Shown piece after piece: positions 19,259 through 25,822 of a stretch of 25,822 nt of DNA. How positions within the stretch are numbered: the first letter of the stretch is position 1; every line of letters starts with the position of its first letter. The stretch comes from JBFKAV01 sp041621405. Its GTDB lineage: Bacteria; Pseudomonadota; Alphaproteobacteria; Rhodobacterales; Rhodobacteraceae. The stretch spans positions 1 to 25,822 of the forward strand of contig JBFKAV010000033.1 of assembly GCA_041621405.1 (NCBI GenBank), in the 5' to 3' direction. Position numbers and translations under genes: made by a program. Below the pieces are notes generated by a model. That model worked only from the letters and a program-made list of their open reading frames with translations. It ran no database searches and was not told the DNA's origin.

Positions 19259-21970
19259 GTGTTATTCCTCGGCATCCTGGTCGGCCTGGTGGCCCTCGCC
19301 ATCCCGGTCGCGGTGATCATCCTCCTTGTCGACGTGGCCGGCCTGCGCCGCCGCATCCGCGCTCTGGAACTCGACCTTCTCGCCTTGAAGTCCGGCGCCC
19401 CTCCGGAAGCCGAGCCCGAGCCGCCCGCGGCTACCGCCGAACCGCCGCCGGCACCGCCGGACGCCGCCTCGCAGGCCGAGGCTCCGAGCCCCGAGCCGGC
19501 GCCCGCAGCCGGCGCCGGGCCCTGGAAGGCCGCCGCCGCGCCCCCGGGCCCGCCGCCACCTCCGCGCGCGCCCTCGGGCTTCGACCGCTTCCTCGCCTGG
19601 CTCCGCGAGAACTGGTTCTACGCGATCTCCGCGATCTCGCTCGGCCTCGCCGGCATCTTCCTCGTCCAGTACGGCATCGAGACCGGCCTTCTCACCCCCA
19701 CCATGCGCGTCCTCGCCGCGCTCGCCTTCGGCGCCGCGCTCGTGGTCGCCGGCGAGACCATCCGCCGCCGCTCCGGCGACGGCGAGGGCAGCGCCACCGC
19801 CTACCTGCCCTCCACCTTCTCCGGCGCCGGGCTCGTGGTGCTCTACGCCGCGATCATCGCCGCGCGCCAGCTCTACGGCCTGACCGGCCCCGAGATCACC
19901 TTCGCCGGCCTCCTCGCCGTCGGCGGCCTCGCGGTGATCTTCGGCTGGTTCTACGGGCCGTTCCTCGCCGCCGGCGGCCTCACCGGCGCCGCTGCCGCGC
20001 CCTTCCTCGTGGGCGGCGACGCCGACAGCGGCACCCTCTTCTACCTCTTTTACGGCCTTCTCGGCGCCACCGGCCTCACCATCGACGCTATGCGGCGCTG
20101 GGGCTGGGTCTCGGCCCTTGCGCTGGCGCTCGCCTACGGCATGGGCTCGCTCGTCCTCGCCGAGGGCGGCGAATTCGCGGGCTACGCCGCGCTTGTCGCC
20201 TGGCTCGCCCTTGCCGCCATCGCCCTGCCCCGGCTCGAAGTCTGGCCGAGCCACCCGGGCTGGACCATCTCCGAAAGCCTGCAGCGCCGACCGAGGGAGG
20301 ACGAGACCGGCGTCGTCCCCCCCACCCGCATCGCCGCCGCCGCAATGGTCGCCTCCTCCGCGCTCCTCTTCCTCGCCGCCCAGGACACCGACGCCACCGA
20401 GGCGATGCTTGCGCTTGTCGTCTTCGCCGGCCTCGCGCTTGCCCCCACGCTCTGGGCGGCGCGGGCCCGCGGCCTTGCCGACCTCGCGCTCGTCCCCGCC
20501 CTGGCCTTCCTCCTCCTGGTTTTCGCCGAGGCGGCGAATCTCGGCGCGCTCTATCGCGGCTTCGCCCTCTGGAACCCCGCCGAGCACCCCGAGGAGACCC
20601 CGCCGCTCACCGCCACCCTGATCCTCGGCCTCGCCGCCCTCATCTCCTTCGCCGCCGCCTGGCGCAGCTTCCGCGGCCCCTTCCCGGCGCTCTGGGCCGC
20701 CGCGGCGGCCACCTTCGCTTCGGCCACCGCGATCCTGCTCGAGCTCTTCTGGCACCCCGCGCAGGTGATCGGCGCCTACTTCTGGGCCGGCCACGCCATC
20801 GCGCTCGCCGCGCTGATGACGCTCTTCGCCGCCCGCTTTGCCGCCGCCGACGGCGAGGATCGCCGCCGCGCCGCCTACGCCACGCTGGCCGCGCTCACGC
20901 TGATCGCGCTTTCGCTCTTCATCCTGCTGGCCGAGGCCGCGCTCACGGTGGCGCTCTCGGTCCTCGTCGTCGCCGCCGCCGCGCTCGACCGCCGCTTCCG
21001 GCTGCCCGAGATGCACTGGTTCCACCTCGCCGGCGTCGCCACCCTCAGCTGGCGCCTGGTCGTCGACCCCGGACTTCTCACCTATGTCGAGGAGGCGCCG
21101 CTCTGGGAGGTGCTCCTGGCCTACGGCGCCGCGCTGGCGGGCCTCGGCGCCGGGCTGGCGCTCCTGCCGCAAGGCCGGCGCAACACGGGCGTCGTCCTCG
21201 AAAGCGCGCTCTGGGCCTATGGCGGGCTTCTCGCCTCGATCCTGATCTGGCGCGCGGTCCTTGTGCTCGTCCCGGCCGAGGATTACGACGACCTCAACCA
21301 CTGGTCCGCAGCGCTCTTCGGCCTGACCTGGAGCTTCCTCGCGCTGGCCCAGCTCTACCGGCTGAAGCATTCGCCGCAGTTGCGCTGGCTGCGCCGGCTG
21401 CTCGCGCTTCTCTTCGGCCTCCTCGCCAGCTTCGCCTTCCTCATCTCGCTCGCCCTCCTCAACCCGGTCTTTGGCCTCGCCGGCCGGGTCTACGGGGTCC
21501 AGCCGCTCGACACGCTGACCCTTGCCTACGGGGTCCCCGGCGCGTTCTTCGCCGCCCTAGCCGCGCGCGCCACCTGGCTTTCCCGGCGCGCACCCTTCGC
21601 CTGGGTGGCAGGTGTCTTCCTCACCGTCTGGGCCGTGCTCGAGATCCGCTGGTTCTGGCGCGGCGACGAGATCTCGGCGGTCGATTTCTCGCAGCCCGAG
21701 CTCTACACCTACACAGTCGCGCTGCTCATCGCCGGGGGCGTGCTCCTCTACCAGGCCATCTCCCGGTCGAGCCGCGGGCTGAGGCGCCTCGCCATCGCGG
21801 TGATCGCGCTCGCCATCGCCAAGGTGTTCCTGGTCGATATCTCCGGCCTGACCGGGCTCTTGCGGGTGTTCTCCTTCCTCGCCCTCGGCCTCGTCCTCGC
21901 CGGCCTCGCCTGGCTCAACCGCTGGGCCGCCGGCCAGCAGGGCGAGGGCGGGCCGGCGCCCGGGGCGTGA
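19259..21970 (+). CDS. DUF2339 family large polytopic membrane protein
   Basis: A 903-residue protein. An N-terminal membrane helix (about 1-25) is followed by a short coiled-coil stretch (LRRRIRALELDLLALKS), a Pro/Ala/Glu-rich linker (about 46-110), and then a long domain of more than twenty hydrophobic helices. WLRENWFYAISAISLGLAGIFLV marks the beginning of the DUF2339 domain, and FGWFYGPFLAAGGLTGAAAAP and VFSFLALGLVLAGLAWL are typical of the family. The function of DUF2339 proteins is not established. The GTG at 19259 is the only reasonable start; AAGGG lies 9 nt upstream, and the next in-frame Met is about 147 residues in. Codon 2 is TTA, rare in such a GC-rich sequence. The gene stands alone. 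Confidence 0.88.
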   Translation: MLFLGILVGLVALAIPVAVIILLVDVAGLRRRIRALELDLLALKSGAPPEAEPEPPAATAEPPPAPPDAASQAEAPSPEPAPAAGAGPWKAAAAPPGPPPPPRAPSGFDRFLAWLRENWFYAISAISLGLAGIFLVQYGIETGLLTPTMRVLAALAFGAALVVAGETIRRRSGDGEGSATAYLPSTFSGAGLVVLYAAIIAARQLYGLTGPEITFAGLLAVGGLAVIFGWFYGPFLAAGGLTGAAAAPFLVGGDADSGTLFYLFYGLLGATGLTIDAMRRWGWVSALALALAYGMGSLVLAEGGEFAGYAALVAWLALAAIALPRLEVWPSHPGWTISESLQRRPREDETGVVPPTRIAAAAMVASSALLFLAAQDTDATEAMLALVVFAGLALAPTLWAARARGLADLALVPALAFLLLVFAEAANLGALYRGFALWNPAEHPEETPPLTATLILGLAALISFAAAWRSFRGPFPALWAAAAATFASATAILLELFWHPAQVIGAYFWAGHAIALAALMTLFAARFAAADGEDRRRAAYATLAALTLIALSLFILLAEAALTVALSVLVVAAAALDRRFRLPEMHWFHLAGVATLSWRLVVDPGLLTYVEEAPLWEVLLAYGAALAGLGAGLALLPQGRRNTGVVLESALWAYGGLLASILIWRAVLVLVPAEDYDDLNHWSAALFGLTWSFLALAQLYRLKHSPQLRWLRRLLALLFGLLASFAFLISLALLNPVFGLAGRVYGVQPLDTLTLAYGVPGAFFAALAARATWLSRRAPFAWVAGVFLTVWAVLEIRWFWRGDEISAVDFSQPELYTYTVALLIAGGVLLYQAISRSSRGLRRLAIAVIALAIAKVFLVDISGLTGLLRVFSFLALGLVLAGLAWLNRWAAGQQGEGGPAPGA

Positions 21971-22111
21971 CCGGCCGGCGGACGCGCGTGGCATGAGGTC
22001 GCGGGATCGGCGGTTTCCCGACTGCGGCAGTAAACATTCCTTGAAACATGGTGGTCTTTGTTGCGATTCGCCGGATAATTGCCGGGTCTATCGACAACAG
22101 GGGGATACGAC

Positions 22112-22465
22112 ATGGCCGACAAATCCGCTCAAGGCACGGCGGCGAAGGACTCCACGGACTCGGCGTCGAAGGCCATCGGCGACATCCAGCAGAACGCGCT
22201 CGAATCGCTGAACTGGTTCGGCTCGGCCTGGCTCGAGACCTGGAACGCCATGGGCAGCGAAGTCAGCGAGTTCATCGCGGACCGGATCCAGGAGGACATC
22301 AAGACCCAGCAAGCCATCCTGAAGTGCAAGAACCCGGCGGAACTTAGCGCGGTTCAGACCGCCTTCGTCCAGAAGGCGATCGAGCAATACACCGCGGAGA
22401 CCGGCAAGCTGGTCAGCCTGCAGCAGGACTTCATCGACCGGCTGTCCAAGACCAGGCAGAGCTGA
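22112..22465 (+). CDS. Phasin family protein
   Basis: A 117-residue, helical, soluble protein. Features of small phasins are FGSAWLETWNAMGSEVSEFI, IQEDIKTQQAILKCKNPAEL and AVQTAFVQKAIEQYTAETGK. Phasins coat polyhydroxyalkanoate granules and limit their size (known); this implies PHB storage in the organism (inference). There is no signal peptide. The ATG at 22112 follows AGGGGGA with about 7 nt spacing; an upstream in-frame ATG at 22079 gives an unlikely N-terminus. The palindrome ACTGC-G-GCAGT at 22021-22031 lies upstream and could be a PhaR-type site. No PHA synthase is in the window. Confidence 0.9.
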   Translation: MADKSAQGTAAKDSTDSASKAIGDIQQNALESLNWFGSAWLETWNAMGSEVSEFIADRIQEDIKTQQAILKCKNPAELSAVQTAFVQKAIEQYTAETGKLVSLQQDFIDRLSKTRQS

Positions 22466-22676
22466 CCGCGGGCCCTTTGCGCCAGGGTTGCGCCGGCGGC
22501 CCGCCGGTCGGCCCTAGGGTGAGGTGCCCGCCTCTGCGCCACCTCTGGCGGTGCCGACCAGGGTTCGGGTGCCCAGGGTCGCCGGGGCTTGGGGTCTCTC
22601 CAGTCGGGCCCGGTCTATGGACGCTCCGCCGCCCTTCGCCTAAAGACGTCGCGGACCAAGCCAAGGAAGCTGCTCC

Positions 22677-25580
22677 ATGTCCGCCGACACGCCCGACTAC
22701 CGAAGCACCGTCTTCCTTCCCCAAACCGATTTCCCGATGCGCGCCGGCCTGCCCGCCCGCGAGCCCGAGTGGCTCGCCCGCTGGGAGAGGATCGGCGTCT
22801 ACGACCGGCTCCGCGAGAAGCAGGGCCGCGAGCCCTTCACGCTGCACGACGGACCCCCATACGCCAACGGCAACCTGCACATCGGCCATGCGCTGAACAA
22901 GATCCTGAAGGACATGGTCGTCCGGTCCCAGCAGATGATGGGCAGGGACGCGCGCTACGTCCCGGGCTGGGACTGCCATGGCCTCCCGATCGAGTGGAAG
23001 ATCGAGGAGCAGTACCGCGCCAAGGGCCAGAACAAGGACGAGGTCGACGTCGTCGACTTCCGCCAGGAATGCCGTCGCTTTGCCGAGGGTTGGATCGATG
23101 TCCAGCGCGATGAGTTCAAGCGCCTCGGCGTGACCGGCAAGTGGGACGACCCTTACCTGACCATGGACTTCCACGCCGAGCGCGTCATCGCAGAGGAATT
23201 CCAGAAGTTCCTGATGACCGGCACGCTCTACCGCGGCTCGAAGCCGGTGATGTGGTCGCCGGTCGAGAAGACCGCGCTGGCCGAGGCCGAGGTCGAGTAC
23301 CACGACCACCAGTCGCCGACGGTCTGGGTGAAGTTCCCCATCGTGGACGGAGCGACGAAGCCGCTCGAAGGCGCCAAGGTGGTGATCTGGACCACCACGC
23401 CCTGGACGATCCCGCAGAACCGTGCCGTCTGCTTCAACCCCGAGATCGCCTACGGCCTCTACGAGGTCACCGGCCGGCCCGAGGAATGCTGGGCCCGGAT
23501 CGGCGATCGCTATCTCCTCGCCGACCGGCTTGCGGCCTCGGTGCTGACACAGGCCAGGCTCGAGCACGGCATGTACCGCCGCCTGCGCGATGTGACGCCG
23601 GAGGAGCTCGCCGCGCTTGTATGCGCTCATCCCCTGCGCGGCGCAGAAGGCGCGCAAGGCGAATGGGACTACGACGTCCCCCTGCTGTCCGGCGATCACG
23701 TGACTGACGACGCCGGCACCGGCTTCGTTCACACCGCGCCCTCCCACGGCGACGACGACTACCAGGTCGGCCTGAAGCACGGGCTGCCGATGACCTACAA
23801 CGTCCTGGAGGACGGCTCATTCCGCGAGGACCTCCCGCTCTTCGGCGGAAAGGTCATCGTCACCTCCAAGGGCAAGGAGGGTGACGCCAACCAGGCGGTG
23901 ATCGAGAAGCTCTCCGAGGTCGGCGCGCTGATCGCCCGGGGCCGGCTCAAGCACAGCTACCCGCATTCCTGGCGCTCGAAGGCGCCGCTGATCTACCGCA
24001 ACACCCCGCAATGGTTCGCCGCCATCGACCGCCCGGTGGGCGACGGCCAGGACCAGTATGGCAAGACCATCCGAGCGCGGGCGCTGACTTCGATCGACAA
24101 GCTCGTCACCTGGACCCCGCAATCGGGCCGCAACCGGCTCCACTCGATGATCGCGGCGCGCCCCGACTGGGTGCTCTCGCGCCAGCGCGCCTGGGGCGTG
24201 CCGCTCACCTGCTTCGTAAAGACCGGCGCAAAGCCCGAGGACTCGGATTTCCTTCTGATGAACGAGGCAGTGAACAAGCGCATCCTCGAGGCCTTCGAGA
24301 CCGAGGGGGCGGATGCCTGGTACCAGCCCGGCGCCAAGGAGCGCTTCCTCGGCAACGACGCCGACCCGGAGGCCTACGAGCAGGTCTTCGACATCCTCGA
24401 CGTCTGGTTCGACAGCGGCAGCACACACGCCTTCGTCCTCCGCGACCGTGAGGACGGCACCAAAGACGGCCTCGCCGACCTCTACCTAGAGGGCACTGAC
24501 CAGCACCGCGGCTGGTTCCATTCCTCGATGCTGCAAGCCTGCGGCACCATCGGCCGCGCGCCGTACCGGGGGGTGCTGACCCACGGCTTCACGCTCGACG
24601 AGAAGGGCATGAAGATGTCGAAGTCGCTCGGCAACACGGTGGCGCCGCAGGCGGTGATCAAGGACTACGGCGCCGACATCCTGCGGCTCTGGGTGGCGCA
24701 GTCCGACTACACGGTCGACCTCCGGATCGGCCCCGAGATCCTGAAAGGCACCGCCGACAGCTACCGCCGGCTCCGCAACACCCTGCGCTTCATGCTCGGC
24801 AATCTCGCCGGCTTCTCGGAAGACGAGCGCGTGGCGCCGAAAGACATGCCCGAGCTTGAGCGCTGGGTCCTGCACCGCCTGGCCGAGCTTGAAGAAATCG
24901 TACGAAACGGCTACGCGAAATACGATTTCCAGGGCGTTTTCCAGTCGCTTTTCAACTTCTGTACCGTCGACCTCTCGGCGGTCTATTTCGACATCCGCAA
25001 GGACGCGCTCTACTGCGACACGAAGGGCTCGGCCCGCCGCCGCGCCGCGCGCACCGTGCTCGACCTCCTGTTCCACCGGCTCACCACCTGGCTCGCCCCG
25101 GTGCTGGTCTTCACCATGGAAGACGTCTGGCTCTCCCGCTTCCCGGGCGAGGACGACTCGGTCCACATGCACGACATGCCGGAAACCCCGGCCGCCTGGC
25201 GCGACGCGGCGCTGGCAGGCAAGTGGGACGGCATCCGCCGGGCCAGGCGGGCGGTGACGGCGGCCCTGGAGGTCCAGCGCAGCGCCAAGGTGATCGGCGC
25301 CTCGCTCGAGGCGGCGCCGGTGGTCCACGTCGACGATCCCGAGCTCCTCAAGGCGCTCCGCTCGGTCGATTTCGCCGACATCTGCATCACCTCGTCCCTG
25401 GTGCTCACCGCCGACCCGGCGCCGAACGAGGCGTTCCGCCTGCCGGAGGTGCCGGGCGTCGGCGTGGTGTTCGAGACCGCCGAGGGCGCCAAGTGCCAGC
25501 GCTGCTGGAAGATCCTGCCCGATGTCGGCAGCCACGCCCACCCGGGCACCTGCGCCCGCTGCAACGAAGCGCTGGGGTGA
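22677..25580 (+). CDS. ileS: Isoleucine-tRNA ligase
   Basis: Class Ia aminoacyl-tRNA synthetase that charges tRNA(Ile) and edits misactivated valine. The 967-residue product has HIGH at 68-71 (GNLHIGHALNKILKDM), WDCHGLPIEWKIE, the editing (CP1) domain with VVIWTTTPWTIPQNRAV and DDAGTGFVHTAPSHGDDDY, WFDSGSTHAFVL, and KMSKS at 646-650 (KGMKMSKSLGN). The C-terminal zinc site has Cys940, Cys943, Cys959 and Cys962 (CQRCWKILPDVG and CARCNEALG). This is the bacterial long form with the Zn domain. AAGGAAG 8 nt upstream supports the ATG at 22677. The 211 bases before it contain no gene. The stop overlaps the next start (GTGA). Confidence 0.98.
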   Translation: MSADTPDYRSTVFLPQTDFPMRAGLPAREPEWLARWERIGVYDRLREKQGREPFTLHDGPPYANGNLHIGHALNKILKDMVVRSQQMMGRDARYVPGWDCHGLPIEWKIEEQYRAKGQNKDEVDVVDFRQECRRFAEGWIDVQRDEFKRLGVTGKWDDPYLTMDFHAERVIAEEFQKFLMTGTLYRGSKPVMWSPVEKTALAEAEVEYHDHQSPTVWVKFPIVDGATKPLEGAKVVIWTTTPWTIPQNRAVCFNPEIAYGLYEVTGRPEECWARIGDRYLLADRLAASVLTQARLEHGMYRRLRDVTPEELAALVCAHPLRGAEGAQGEWDYDVPLLSGDHVTDDAGTGFVHTAPSHGDDDYQVGLKHGLPMTYNVLEDGSFREDLPLFGGKVIVTSKGKEGDANQAVIEKLSEVGALIARGRLKHSYPHSWRSKAPLIYRNTPQWFAAIDRPVGDGQDQYGKTIRARALTSIDKLVTWTPQSGRNRLHSMIAARPDWVLSRQRAWGVPLTCFVKTGAKPEDSDFLLMNEAVNKRILEAFETEGADAWYQPGAKERFLGNDADPEAYEQVFDILDVWFDSGSTHAFVLRDREDGTKDGLADLYLEGTDQHRGWFHSSMLQACGTIGRAPYRGVLTHGFTLDEKGMKMSKSLGNTVAPQAVIKDYGADILRLWVAQSDYTVDLRIGPEILKGTADSYRRLRNTLRFMLGNLAGFSEDERVAPKDMPELERWVLHRLAELEEIVRNGYAKYDFQGVFQSLFNFCTVDLSAVYFDIRKDALYCDTKGSARRRAARTVLDLLFHRLTTWLAPVLVFTMEDVWLSRFPGEDDSVHMHDMPETPAAWRDAALAGKWDGIRRARRAVTAALEVQRSAKVIGASLEAAPVVHVDDPELLKALRSVDFADICITSSLVLTADPAPNEAFRLPEVPGVGVVFETAEGAKCQRCWKILPDVGSHAHPGTCARCNEALG

Positions 25581-25822
25581 GCGAGGTCACCATCGACAGC
25601 CCGTTCGGGCCGCTGACCCTGACCGAGGAGGCGGGCGAGATCGCCCGCCTCCGCTGGGGCCGGTGTGCGGAGCAGTCCCCGACGCCGCTCCTCAAAGACG
25701 CCGCCCGCCAGCTCGGCGACTATTTCGCCGCCCGCCGGACCGAGTTCGATCTGCCCCTCCGGCTCGGCAGCGGCTTCCAGGCCCGCTTCCTCAAGGCCCT
25801 CACCGAGATTCCCTTCGGCCAG
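25577..25822 (+). CDS. ogt: Methylated-DNA-[protein]-cysteine S-methyltransferase, N-terminal part
   Basis: The first 82 codons of a gene that continues beyond the right edge. Repairs O6-alkylguanine by transferring the alkyl group to its own cysteine. Visible blocks are IDSPFGPLTLTEEAGEIARL (N-terminal Ogt-like domain), AARQLGDYFAARRTEFDLPL, and GSGFQARFLKALTEIPFGQ, the start of the DNA-binding domain. The catalytic PCHR motif lies outside the window. The GTG start overlaps the ileS stop (GTGA), so it is probably cotranscribed and coupled with ileS. The symbol ogt is used for the short form; ada-type fusion cannot be excluded on the missing side but is unlikely. Confidence 0.88.
   Translation, partial: MSEVTIDSPFGPLTLTEEAGEIARLRWGRCAEQSPTPLLKDAARQLGDYFAARRTEFDLPLRLGSGFQARFLKALTEIPFGQ

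Noticed and set aside
19262..21370. 702-residue open frame on the minus strand, antisense to the DUF2339 gene
   Set aside because: Composition is Glu/Gly/Arg/Asp only, the mirror of a hydrophobic coding sequence; no domain and no ribosome site.
22466..22676. Possible regulatory RNA (T-box-like leader) ahead of ileS
   Set aside because: T-box leaders are not known in this group in my knowledge, and I found no T-box sequence or antiterminator structure; only the ribosome site is clear.
1..25822. CRISPR arrays, insertion sequences, phage genes, tRNA or rRNA genes
   Set aside because: No regularly spaced direct repeats, transposase motifs, integrase or phage proteins, and no tRNA or rRNA-like sequence were seen on reading through both strands.

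Overview
The window looks like the chromosome of a GC-rich alphaproteobacterium of the Rhodobacterales (Rhodobacteraceae/Paracoccaceae type). The main reasons are the ruvCAB to ybgC-tolQRAB-pal-cpoB-tilS gene order, the very Pro/Glu-rich TolA, a small DUF1127 protein, a short phasin and a DUF2339 membrane protein. This placement comes from recognised protein families and gene order; no database search was run.

Positions 1-5871 (minus strand) hold the Tol-Pal envelope module. Reading in the direction of transcription it is ybgC, tolQ, tolR, tolA, tolB, pal, cpoB and the first 30 codons of tilS. Positions 6006-8874 interrupt the usual ruvB-ybgC adjacency. They contain a ketopantoate-reductase-like gene on the plus strand and, on the minus strand, an L-fucose-dehydrogenase-like SDR, a small membrane protein and an unrecognised 209-residue protein. 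Positions 8969-11330 (minus) are ruvC-ruvA-ruvB, the Holliday junction machinery.

Positions 11671-13282 carry a DUF1127 gene facing a small one-helix membrane protein, with a shared bidirectional terminator between them, followed by prmA. The most unusual part is 13326-15141. A trypsin-like serine protease (plus strand, intact His/Asp/Ser triad and a Cys/His-rich insert) is transcribed divergently from a membrane-anchored or secreted protein. That protein consists essentially of the protease's own N-terminal domain without the catalytic part, which suggests a protease with a dedicated partner or inhibitor.

Positions 15169-18442 form a redox and regulatory block: msrA, an exported AhpD/carboxymuconolactone-decarboxylase-like protein, a TetR regulator and an MFS transporter. 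Three near-identical palindromes of the form CTTAC-N3-GTAAG overlap the promoter of the AhpD-like gene and are the likely operators of the TetR regulator. Positions 18443-19258 contain no convincing gene. Positions 19259-25822 (plus) carry a large DUF2339 membrane protein, a phasin, isoleucyl-tRNA synthetase and the start of an ogt-type DNA alkyltransferase.
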